In this document: piece by piece, positions 1-6,392 of the stretch
How the letters are laid out: each line of letters starts with the position of its first letter
Numbering within the stretch: the stretch's first letter is position 1
From: Deltaproteobacteria bacterium
GTDB lineage: Bacteria; Desulfobacterota; Binatia; UBA9968
DNA length: 12,124 nucleotides
Direction: 5' to 3'
Assembly (NCBI GenBank): GCA_016183145.1
Contig: JACPFE010000058.1
Location: 999 to 13,122, forward strand
The notes under the pieces: generated by a model
Databases searched by the model: none
The model's input: the letters and a program-made list of their open reading frames with translations, nothing else
What the model was told of the DNA's origin: nothing
Program-made: the position numbers and the translations under genes

Positions 1-20
1 AAATTCGGAGCCCCTCCCAC

Positions 21-151
21 GTCATTCCCGCGAAAGCGGGAATCCAGCTGGGGACTGGCTACTTTTTCGTCTGCGAAAAAGTTGCCTGTCCCCTTTCCGG
101 GAACTGGATTCCGGCTCTCCCCCCGCTTTCGCGGGGGTCGGCCGGAATGAC
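21..151. repeat. Nested palindromic intergenic repeat (REP/MITE-like)
   Basis: The outer ends are inverted (GTCATTCC at 21-28, GGAATGAC at 144-151), each followed inward by a GC-rich palindrome: CCCGCGAAAGCGGG at 27-40 and CCCCCGCTTTCGCGGGGG around 120-137. AATCCAG at 41-47 pairs with CTGGATT at 104-110. The centre (50-93) is a further hairpin: a 20-bp arm with two mismatches around a TCTG loop, its inner 9 bp (ACTTTTTCG/CGAAAAAGT) perfect. This organisation resembles dispersed palindromic repeats seen between genes in many environmental proteobacterial genomes. No coding potential is seen. It lies upstream of the glycosyltransferase gene and could form a strong RNA cruciform or act as a transcription barrier, but that is inference. 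Confidence 0.8.
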
Positions 152-285
152 ATTTGAATTATGTTACGAACGTCTGAAACACCAAATAGGTGCTTTACCA
201 GTCATGTTGCGGCTTATCCATAGATCGGCATTGCGCCCAGACTGACGCCCCCTTCAAATCTGCTTCATTCCCGGATAGGTCGATC

Positions 286-2013
286 GTGCAATTCGCAAAC
301 AGCTCACGTTCTGTCTTCTCCGAACGTTACTTGTCCTGGTTCTTGGCGGCCCTGTGTTGCTGGGTAATTTTTCAAAACCTCGGCGCTGCTCATCTCTTCG
401 AGCCGGATGAAGGCCGCAATGCCGAACGGGCGAGAGAGCTTCTCGTGCTCAACAACTGGGCGATCCCCCATGAAAATTTCCTGCCCGCGTTGGACAAGAC
501 GATCTTTCTCTACTGGCTGATCGCGATCGCCTACAAATTGTTCGGAGTGTCGGAATGGTCGGCGCGCCTGCCGTCCGCTCTGGCCGCGCTCGGCTGCCTT
601 TTACTGGTCTACAAATTCGCCCGCGACCGATGGGGAAATTGGGTTGCCCTGTGGAGCACCTTGATCCTGCTGACGAACATTCAGTTCTTTTTTTATTCTC
701 GGCTCGTCATCTTCGACATGACCTTGACCTTTCTCACGACGCTCGCGCTGATCGAATACAGCCAGGCGCTGGATACCGGCGATCCACACTCTCGACCACG
801 CCACATCGTGTTGATGTCCGCCGCCATGGGTCTGGCGACCCTGGCCAAAGGCCCGATCGGCGCCCTGCTGCCGGCGATGGTCATCTTTTTCCATCTGCTC
901 TTACTTCGAAGATGGTCCTTCCTGGCATGGAGGAATTTGCTGCTCGGGGGAATCGTTTTCAGCGCCATCGTTGCGCCCTGGGCCGGATGGACGGAAACGA
1001 AACATCCGGGATACTTGCGCTACTTTTTTTGGGAGGAGAACGTACTGCGCTTTCTTACGCCGCATTTTCAACGCGGCGAACCCTGGTACTATTTCATCAT
1101 CGTCCTGGCTTGCGGATTTTTTCCCTGGAGTCTGCTGCTTCCGTCCACGATCAAAAATACCTGGACCAAATCCCTGGCCAAGGATAACCTGTTCTTGATT
1201 CTCTGGAGCGTCGTTCCGTTTCTGTTTTTCTCAGCCTCCAATTCCAAGCTGCCCCACTACATTCTGCCGATATTTCCCGCGCTTTCCATCATGACCGGGC
1301 GGTACATTAACGCGATCAGCGCGGATCCCGGCGCCACTCGCCGTTGGGTCTTGTGCCTGCCCTGGTTGGCGCTGCTTTTGATCGTTACCTACCTGATCAT
1401 CGGCGTCTATCAGCCAGCCCTGCTCCACCATGAGATCCGGGAAACCGTCACGCAGATGTCAGTGTTGCAGCAAACCGCAAATATCGCCCTCATATTGGTT
1501 TCTGCCTGGTTCGCCTTCAGCGCCTTAAAAGGCAGGTGGCAGTGGCAAGAACAGCTCGTCGTTTACCTTCGTCACTGCTTGGGCTTGGTGTTATTGTTGT
1601 TTTGCGTCGCGCAAATGTTCGCGGCCGCTTCGCAAACGCGTTCGGCGAAAACGCTGGCAGAGCGCGCAAGTCCGTTCATTCGACCGCAAGATCAGTTGGT
1701 CTTATATGACGCCTATTTGAATGGATTGCCTTTTTATCTCCGCGTCGAGCGGCCGATCTGGGTGATCTGGTCGGGGCGAAGCAAAATCATCATGCAAAAC
1801 ATTTACGTCGCCCAGAAACAACCCACGCCGGCGCTGGGTTTCGGGCCGGTGCTTTTCACTTTCGAGGAATTCGCCAAGGAATGGAAAGAAGCCAAGCAGC
1901 CGTTGCTGGTCTTTCTAAAGCAGCGCCAGCTTTCTCGGTTGCTGCGACAAGGCGGGGATACTCCGCGAGAGCTGGCCAGAGTCGGAGAGTTTGTCCTGGT
2001 AAGCCATCGGTGA
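286..2013 (+). CDS. ArnT/PMT-family (GT39/GT83-like) membrane glycosyltransferase
   Basis: An integral inner-membrane glycosyltransferase that would move a sugar from a polyprenyl-phosphate donor onto a periplasmic acceptor such as lipid A or another glycolipid. Visible family signs: a first membrane segment (residues about 17-32), then the periplasmic-loop acidic pair in FEPDEGRNAE (D41, E42), a LDKTIFLYW segment matching the usual K-P-P-L-x-Y-W region, RLVIFDMTLTF with a conserved Asp, LATLAKGP, an ENVLRF motif, and LPHYILPIFPALS. About a dozen hydrophobic segments follow in total. Start: GTG at 286 is preferred, with GGATAGG (273-279) seven bases upstream and 15 residues before the first membrane helix. 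The frame stays open to a GTG at 190, which lacks a ribosome-binding site. The gene stands alone between two repeats, so its substrate cannot be inferred from neighbours. Confidence 0.85.
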   Translation: MQFANSSRSVFSERYLSWFLAALCCWVIFQNLGAAHLFEPDEGRNAERARELLVLNNWAIPHENFLPALDKTIFLYWLIAIAYKLFGVSEWSARLPSALAALGCLLLVYKFARDRWGNWVALWSTLILLTNIQFFFYSRLVIFDMTLTFLTTLALIEYSQALDTGDPHSRPRHIVLMSAAMGLATLAKGPIGALLPAMVIFFHLLLLRRWSFLAWRNLLLGGIVFSAIVAPWAGWTETKHPGYLRYFFWEENVLRFLTPHFQRGEPWYYFIIVLACGFFPWSLLLPSTIKNTWTKSLAKDNLFLILWSVVPFLFFSASNSKLPHYILPIFPALSIMTGRYINAISADPGATRRWVLCLPWLALLLIVTYLIIGVYQPALLHHEIRETVTQMSVLQQTANIALILVSAWFAFSALKGRWQWQEQLVVYLRHCLGLVLLLFCVAQMFAAASQTRSAKTLAERASPFIRPQDQLVLYDAYLNGLPFYLRVERPIWVIWSGRSKIIMQNIYVAQKQPTPALGFGPVLFTFEEFAKEWKEAKQPLLVFLKQRQLSRLLRQGGDTPRELARVGEFVLVSHR

Positions 2014-2054
2014 CGGCCCTGCGGCTGAGACGCGAAGGTCTTTCCCGGAAAATC

Positions 2055-2272
2055 TAGCCAAAAGCCTTTGAAATTCGGAAACGAAGAAAAGATCGGAAAA
2101 ACCATGTCTCCCGCAAAGCATGTCCTGAGCGAAGTCGAAGGGACGCAAAGGCGCAAAGGAAGAACGAATTGTCATTTCGACCGAAGGGAGAAATCTTTCT
2201 TAGATCCCTCGCATTTGCTCGGGATGACAGGCCTTGGGCCTGTCACTTTGCGCCTTAGCGCCTTGGCGGGAT
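2055..2272. repeat. Mosaic dispersed repeat, copy A (includes 9-bp hairpin)
   Basis: This fills the gap of about 300 bases between the glycosyltransferase and the downstream binding-protein gene. The left part (2055-2118, AGCCAAAAG to CCGCAAAG) matches 6190-6252 in direct orientation with few differences. A core module (2170-2229, TGTCATTTCGACC to GGGATGACA) reappears at 6285-6367 in inverted orientation. The right edge (TGTCACTTTGCGCCTTAGCG) is direct again and is roughly the inverse of the GGCGCAAAGG tract at 2150-2159. A perfect hairpin TGACAGGCC-TTG-GGCCTGTCA lies at 2225-2245; it has no T-run, so it is at best a weak terminator for the convergent genes. A CTGAGCGAAGTCGAAGGG stretch at 2125-2142 is absent from that position in copy B. 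No gene is seen here. Confidence 0.8.
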
Positions 2273-2317
2273 AAATTTTCCTGGAGTCGTTCTGTTCAAC
2301 ATTTCCAAGGTCAGCAA

Positions 2318-3316
2318 CTAATACAGGCTGCGGAAAAAGCCGCTGTCTTCAAATTTCTTACACAGACTCATATCCACGAGGTCTTCCGCTTTCACCTGCG
2401 CCGCCTTGGGATTGAGCCCATGCTGGGCCATCAGTTTGACTACCGATACCATGCCTTCCATCGACGGACAGGGCCGGCGCGGCATGGCCGCGATCAGATT
2501 CTGATAGGCATTCTCGGCCTTATCGAGCGGCAGGCGCAGATTGCGCCCCAAGCTTCTGACGACAATCTCCTTGTTGGCCGGCTTGAGCGCGAAGGCGACA
2601 CCTTCGACCGTCGCCCGCGCGATGTTTTCGACCAACTGGGGATTGCCCTTTATCAAACTGCGCGCCACGACGACGCCGGACGACTGAAACGGAACATTTT
2701 CCTTGCCGAGATCCACCAGCACGCGGTAGCCTTCGCTGACCACCACCTGGCCGAACTCGGGAGACAGGGTCGTCGCCTCGACGGCGCCGGAGCGCAACGA
2801 TCCCATGCGCTCGGGAACCCCTCCCACGCCCAGAAGGACGATATTGTCCCGGCGCGGCACCAAGCCTAGATGATCGAGGGCGACGTAAGCCGCCATCGAA
2901 GCGGAACCGGCCGGTGTGCCGATGGCGACTTTCTTGCCCTTCAAATCCTCGCCGCTCTTGATCGACGGCCTGGCCACGAACAGATAGTCGAGCCGGTGCT
3001 CAAGGCCCAAGATCATCGCGAAATCGGCGCCCCCAGTGTTGGCATTCAACACATGCGTGCCGCCGACCAGACCGACCGGCACCTGCCCGGCGAGCATCGC
3101 CTGCATCGCCCGCCCGGCGATAATAAATACCAGGTCGACATCCAAGCCGTATTTGCGGAAGATCCCCTGTTCCTTGGCGATCCACAGCGGCTCGACGTTG
3201 TTGCTGATCGCGCCATGGGCGATCAAAACCTTGGTCGGCTCGGCGGCGCGCAACGTGGCTTGGCCCGCTCCGATCAAACAAGCAGTCAAAAAAATTATCC
3301 GGACTCTGTTTCTCAT
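2318..3316 (-). CDS. NitT/TauT-type (SsuA/THI5-like) ABC solute-binding protein
   Basis: A 332-residue periplasmic binding protein of the NMT1/SsuA/THI5 class, which normally delivers a small ligand (sulfonate, nitrate, pyrimidine precursor or aromatic acid) to an ABC permease. Residues 1-24 form a Sec signal peptide (MRNRVR, hydrophobic core, cleavage near LRA-AE). The mature start carries the family pattern VEPLWIAKEQGIFRKYGLDV (41-60), then MQAMLAGQVPVGLVGG and DLKGKKVAIGTPAGSAS. A C-terminal helical tail matches usual family length. ATG at 3316 has GAGG about eight bases upstream. It is the last gene of a leftward operon behind a VOC gene and a second binding protein. No permease or ATPase gene is present, which is common for expanded orphan binding proteins in environmental genomes. 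The ligand is unknown. Confidence 0.88.
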   Translation of the reverse strand: MRNRVRIIFLTACLIGAGQATLRAAEPTKVLIAHGAISNNVEPLWIAKEQGIFRKYGLDVDLVFIIAGRAMQAMLAGQVPVGLVGGTHVLNANTGGADFAMILGLEHRLDYLFVARPSIKSGEDLKGKKVAIGTPAGSASMAAYVALDHLGLVPRRDNIVLLGVGGVPERMGSLRSGAVEATTLSPEFGQVVVSEGYRVLVDLGKENVPFQSSGVVVARSLIKGNPQLVENIARATVEGVAFALKPANKEIVVRSLGRNLRLPLDKAENAYQNLIAAMPRRPCPSMEGMVSVVKLMAQHGLNPKAAQVKAEDLVDMSLCKKFEDSGFFRSLY

Positions 3317-3408
3317 CTCAAGCCTCGCGCCTCTCGCCTACCTACCTGATCACCTTATCCGCCCGCGTTCCGATTTTGGTCTGCGGGGCCGCTTGTCGGA
3401 CCCGTGTA

Positions 3409-3431
3409 GGGGCCGACCTGCGTGTCGGCCC
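3409..3431. repeat. Short GC-rich hairpin in operon spacer
   Basis: GGGCCGAC (3410-3417) and GTCGGCCC (3424-3431) form an 8-bp stem with a six-base loop, inside GTAGGGGCCGACCTGCG, a sequence resembling the 'TGTAGGGGCGACC' dispersed repeats of many environmental genomes. It sits in the 131-base spacer between the VOC gene and the downstream binding-protein gene. It could stabilise or attenuate the polycistronic message, but there is no T-run and a role is not shown. Confidence 0.5.
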
Positions 3432-3447
3432 TCCGAACGGGCGGACA

Positions 3448-3813
3448 CTACGACTTCCACCCATGCACGGACACGTCCACCGGCGTGCCCACCGGGTCCC
3501 GAACGCCCATTTCGGCGAACCGCCCGTCTCTCGGTTTCTTGTAGGAGTCGCTTTTCGCTCCGACGGACGCCGCGGTCTTGAGCGTTGCGTCCATGTCTTC
3601 CACCTGAAAACCGAAGTGGTCGATCCCTTCCCGTCCGCCGCGCGCCGGCAAGATCGCCATGTTGATATAGCCGTCGGTAAGATAAATCGCGCGATGGCCG
3701 TCCTCGCGCACCGGCCCGCGCCACGCTTCGGTCATGCCGAAGGTTTCCTTATAAAAAGTTGCGGTTTTCTCCTGATCCTCCGCTTTGATCGCCAAATGTC
3801 TGATCTTCGCCAT
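3448..3813 (-). CDS. VOC-superfamily (glyoxalase/dioxygenase-like) protein
   Basis: A 121-residue single-module protein of the vicinal oxygen chelate fold: MAKIRHLAIKAED opens the first beta-alpha module, with FYKETFGMTEAWRGP after the helix, and the second half begins at GIDHFGFQVEDMDATL. Of the four usual metal ligands the two histidines are in place (H6, H66), but the positions usually held by glutamate look like N51 (GYINMAIL) and D113 (TPVDVSVH). Metal binding is therefore uncertain, and the protein could be an enzyme, a ligand binder or a degenerate member. ATG at 3813 has AAGGA about eight bases upstream. Its start lies 14 bases after the original stop (3828) of the upstream binding-protein gene, so the two were probably translated from one operon. 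The reaction cannot be named. Confidence 0.85.
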   Translation of the reverse strand: MAKIRHLAIKAEDQEKTATFYKETFGMTEAWRGPVREDGHRAIYLTDGYINMAILPARGGREGIDHFGFQVEDMDATLKTAASVGAKSDSYKKPRDGRFAEMGVRDPVGTPVDVSVHGWKS

Positions 3814-3827
3814 TGCAAAATCCTTTT

Positions 3828-4029
3828 CTATTGTTTGTAAAGTTTCTCGACGAACCCGCTCTTTTTTATCTCATCCAGAAAAGTCACATTGATGTAATGG
3901 CTCGGCGGCGGTGACTTGGGCGCGTTGATCTGTTCCAGTTCCGAACGCAATCCCTCTTCAGCCGGGTATGGCAAGGGCTTGAGCGAATCCTTGTAGTCGT
4001 CATACCACATGCCGAGATGCTCTTCGCTC
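3828..4029 (-). pseudogene. Out-of-frame C-terminal remnant of the upstream solute-binding protein
   Basis: This stretch encodes the last part of a NitT/TauT-type binding protein, from about MWYDDYKDSLKPLPYP (ATG at 4010) to SGFVEKLYKQ and stop at 3828. It is the original 3' end of the 4986-4000 gene, displaced by one copy of a 187-bp tandem duplication and now in another frame. Its ending FLDEIKKSGFVEKLYKQ looks like the normal family C-terminus, whereas the upstream reading frame ends in ERRASRHVV. The ATG at 4010 overlaps the upstream stop by 11 bases, so reinitiation to make a 60-residue peptide is possible but not supported by a clear ribosome-binding site. Confidence 0.75.
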
Positions 4030-4216
4030 TTTCTCGACGAACCCGCTCTTTTTTATCTCATCCAGAAAAGTCACATTGATGTAATGGCTCGGCGGCGGTG
4101 ACTTGGGCGCGTTGATCTGTTCCAGTTCCGAACGCAATCCCTCTTCATCCGGGTAGGGCAAGGGTTTGAGCGAATCCTTGTAGTCGTCATACCACATGCC
4201 GAGATGCTCTTCGCTC
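3843..4216. repeat. 187-bp direct tandem duplication
   Basis: Two head-to-tail copies: 3843-4029 and 4030-4216, both running from TTTCTCGACGAACCCGCTC to GATGCTCTTCGCTC. By eye they differ at three positions, all within a region of about 25 bases (codons of K-P-L-P-Y-P-A/D): two silent changes and one Ala/Asp change. Since 187 is not a multiple of three, the duplication shifts the reading frame of the leftward binding-protein gene at the junction near 4029/4030. An assembly join of two strain variants is an alternative origin. Confidence 0.93.
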
Positions 4217-4986
4217 AAGCCACGCATATATTTTTGCAGGATGCGAACCGTGCCGGCCTTGTTGGTTTTAAAGTAATGAATTGCCTCGACATAGGCCCTT
4301 ATGAACCGCGCCACCGCGTCGCGGTCGCTTTTGATTTTGCGCTCGGTCGTGCCAAGCGGCGCATCCAAGCCGGTAAAGCCCATCTCCTTCGAGCTGCCGC
4401 CCTTGAAAGGCTTGGCCTTGCCGCGATAGAAGAGCAACGAGCTCGATTCCCCCAGCACTCCGACCTCGATTTTCCCCCCTTCCAACGCCTGAGCCACGTT
4501 CGTCGTTCCGCCCAACTGTAGAATCACCACTTCGGACTCTTTGATGCCGAACTTTCTTAGCCCCGCGCGCAAAAACGCATCGCCCGCCGAACCATACTGC
4601 GTGATGCCGATGGTCTTGCCTCTCAGTTCCTTAAAGCTCGTGATCGGCGAGTCCAACCGCAGCACCACCCGCTGGGAGACGAAGCCCGAAAGAGAGCTGA
4701 GGACCACCACGTCGGCTCCTTGCATGCGCGCGCGCAGAAACGCCGGCGCGCCCACCACCGCATAGTCGATGTCGCCCGCAAGCAGCGTCTGCACCGTGCG
4801 CGGGCTGCCGGGAATAAACACCACGTCTCCTGACAGCCCATGCTTGGCGAGCAGACCGGAGTCTCGGACGACCCAGAACAGTCCCTGGCCTGGATTGATC
4901 GCCACATGGGCGAGCGTCAGCTTTTGTGCCGACGTGAGGTTCGGCATGAATCCGATAAGGATAGTAGCCAATAAAATAATCTGCAT
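4000..4986 (-). CDS. NitT/TauT-type ABC solute-binding protein, C-terminus altered by duplication
   Basis: A 328-residue periplasmic binding protein of the NMT1/SsuA class. Residues 1-20 are a signal peptide (MQIILLATILIGF, cleavage near TSA-QK) with an unusually uncharged N-region. An in-frame TAA 15 bases upstream rules out a longer start from a distant codon. Family signs: HVAINPGQGLFWVVRDSGLL, RTVQTLLAGDIDYAVVGAP, FKELRGKTIGITQYGSAGD and a tail of the PYPDEEGLRSELEQ type. After SGFVEK the frame crosses a 187-bp tandem duplication and ends in ERRASRHVV instead of the expected LYKQ, leaving the normal end out of frame at 3828-4029. Only the last four residues are lost and nine gained, so the fold may survive. 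It is the first gene of the leftward operon, divergent from the TAXI-like gene. Ligand unknown. Confidence 0.85.
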   Translation of the reverse strand: MQIILLATILIGFMPNLTSAQKLTLAHVAINPGQGLFWVVRDSGLLAKHGLSGDVVFIPGSPRTVQTLLAGDIDYAVVGAPAFLRARMQGADVVVLSSLSGFVSQRVVLRLDSPITSFKELRGKTIGITQYGSAGDAFLRAGLRKFGIKESEVVILQLGGTTNVAQALEGGKIEVGVLGESSSLLFYRGKAKPFKGGSSKEMGFTGLDAPLGTTERKIKSDRDAVARFIRAYVEAIHYFKTNKAGTVRILQKYMRGLSEEHLGMWYDDYKDSLKPLPYPDEEGLRSELEQINAPKSPPPSHYINVTFLDEIKKSGFVEKERRASRHVV

Positions 4987-5070
4987 AAGCGCTCGCCCTT
5001 ATCGTTTACTGCGACGGCTGGTTCATGTCAATCGATCGGCATCAGAGCGCTCCAACGCGAATGCATTTTT

Positions 5071-5108
5071 CTTTGCAACCCCTGTGCAAAGCGACCGGAG
5101 CTTATGAT
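5071..5108 (+). promoter_or_regulatory. Putative operator dyad and -10 element in divergent spacer
   Basis: CTTTGCA (5071-5077) and TGCAAAG (5085-5091) form a perfect 7-bp inverted repeat with a seven-base centre, in the spacer between two divergent binding-protein genes. A TATGAT hexamer at 5103-5108 could be a -10 box for the rightward gene, with the dyad lying where the -35 would be. No good -35 hexamer is seen. The arrangement fits a regulator-bound promoter, but it rests on pattern alone. A terminator is unlikely, because the T-run (5066-5070) precedes the dyad on the + strand. Confidence 0.3.
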
Positions 5109-5164
5109 ACAAACAAGCGGTAGCAAACGGCTAGAAATCTTTTCAAATGACGCAGGAAGGCACC

Positions 5165-6184
5165 ATGGCGAAGCGACGCTACAACGCGGCGGTCCAAAGA
5201 GTGAAGGGGTTTCTGGAAATGGCGTCCGGCCTTTACGAAACTTCCCTTTCGTACCAGACCAGAAGAGCGGCCGAGGGCGTGCTCCAGACCGATTCCCGGC
5301 TCGGTTATTACCTGAAACTCTCGCTATTACCGCGCGGCAAGCAGGGCGACTGCGTTTCGCTTTCATTCGCTGCGGATAGCTTTCGCGAGCTAAAACTGCT
5401 CGCCGAAGGAAAGGTGTCCGTCGCCTGGATCAATCCCTCGGCGTCGGTGACCCTCGCCTACCGCGGCACGGGGCCGCTGCCCGGGCGCATCCCACTACGC
5501 GCCATTGCGGTGTTTCCCTCCTGGGACGTCATGGGATTCGCCGTGCACGAATCTACCGGCATCACGTCTCTCACGCAAATCAAGAAGGAACGGTTTCCAC
5601 TTCGCCTTTCCACCGGACCGGTGGGGAAGCGCGATTTGGTCGAGAGTCCGGTGACGTTCATGGTCCATGCGGCTCTGAAGGCTGCCGGTTTTACCGTCGA
5701 GGATCTGCGCAAGTGGGGCGGAAAGATTCAGGCGGTCTCACGCCCGAGCCATCCGGAGCGCCGGGCGGGCATCGAACATGGAACGATCAACGCGGTCTTT
5801 GACGAAGGCATCAAGAGCTGGGGCCAAACCGCGCTCGACTATGGTTTTCGTTATTTGCCGATCGACGGCCCAGTGCTGAAGGGGTTAAAGGCGATGGGAT
5901 ACCGCCCTGGGGTCGTGCCGCAATCGCACTTCAAAGGCATGGCGCGCGACGTGCCGACCATCGACTTCAGCGGCTGGCCCATGGTCGTCCGCGCCGACAT
6001 GCCGAACGATGTCGCCTTCGCGCTCTGTGAGGCGCTCGAACTACGCCGCCGCACCATCCCCACCGACAATTTTAGACCCTTAAAGATAGCCGACCTCTGC
6101 GCCAACAGCGACGAGGCCCCCTATGACGTGCCGCTTCATCCGGGCGCACGCAAGTTTTATCGCGAGAGAGGGTACCTCAAGTAG
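5165..6184 (+). CDS. TAXI-like (TRAP/NMT1-type) solute-binding protein lacking a signal peptide
   Basis: A protein of 339 residues with the look of the TAXI/NMT1-like periplasmic-binding fold: LGYYLKLSLL near the N-terminus, then LLAEGKVSVAWINPSA, PLRAIAVFPSWDVMGFAVHE, ITSLTQIKKERFPLRLSTGP, a central hinge region, and a C-terminal LHPGARKFYRERGYLK of the type that ends TAXI receptors. It begins MAKRRYNAAVQRVKG with no hydrophobic export signal, so it is probably cytoplasmic: a ligand sensor, an enzyme of the same fold (4,5-dihydroxyphthalate decarboxylase is one known case), or a member that lost export. ATG at 5165 is preferred because AGGAAGG (5154-5160) precedes it; an in-frame ATG at 5147 would overlap that site. 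No TRAP membrane subunits are nearby. Exact function unknown. Confidence 0.75.
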   Translation: MAKRRYNAAVQRVKGFLEMASGLYETSLSYQTRRAAEGVLQTDSRLGYYLKLSLLPRGKQGDCVSLSFAADSFRELKLLAEGKVSVAWINPSASVTLAYRGTGPLPGRIPLRAIAVFPSWDVMGFAVHESTGITSLTQIKKERFPLRLSTGPVGKRDLVESPVTFMVHAALKAAGFTVEDLRKWGGKIQAVSRPSHPERRAGIEHGTINAVFDEGIKSWGQTALDYGFRYLPIDGPVLKGLKAMGYRPGVVPQSHFKGMARDVPTIDFSGWPMVVRADMPNDVAFALCEALELRRRTIPTDNFRPLKIADLCANSDEAPYDVPLHPGARKFYRERGYLK

Positions 6185-6189
6185 ATCCG

Positions 6190-6392
6190 AGCCAAAAGTA
6201 TTTGAAATTCGAAAAGGAAGAAGAGATCGGAAAAACCATGTCTCCCGCAAAGGCGCAAAGGCGCCAAGGTGACGGGGCGAGGCCAGTCATCCCGAGCGAA
6301 TGCGAGGGATGTGAAAGAGATTTCTCCCGGAGTTTACCCTGAGCCTGCCGAAGGGGTCGAAATGACACCGAGTGTCACTTTGCGCCTTGGCG
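6190..6392. repeat. Mosaic dispersed repeat, copy B, reaching into the VOC gene start
   Basis: The left part (6190-6252) matches 2055-2118 directly (GATCGGAAAAACCATGTCTC shared exactly). Imperfect inverted ends CGCAAAGGCGCCAAGGTGAC (6254-6273) and GTCACTTTGCGCCTTGGCG (6374-6392) bracket a core (6285-6367) that is the reverse complement of the core of copy A, with an extra segment of about 24 bases (CCTGAGCCTGCCGAAGG included). A small hairpin TGACAC-CGA-GTGTCA lies at 6363-6377. The right end overlaps the first codons of the VOC gene. No independent gene is present. Confidence 0.78.

Noticed and set aside
2234..2869. A 211-codon reading frame on the + strand inside the binding-protein gene.
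   Set aside because: It lies antisense to a convincing signal-peptide-bearing binding protein and its translation shows no known domain; long antisense frames are expected at this GC content.
4000..4030. Programmed frameshifting that would join the binding-protein frame to its displaced C-terminus.
   Set aside because: No slippery heptamer or stimulatory structure is seen at the junction, and the tandem duplication fully explains the frame change.
5066..5091. CTTTGCA/TGCAAAG hairpin as a rho-independent terminator.
   Set aside because: The T-run precedes the stem on the + strand and becomes an A-run after it on the - strand, so neither strand has a terminator-like order.
6269..6361. N-terminal extension of the VOC protein back to ATG 6269.
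   Set aside because: The extra residues are a translation of the dispersed repeat and precede the domain; ATG 6362 has a better ribosome-binding site.
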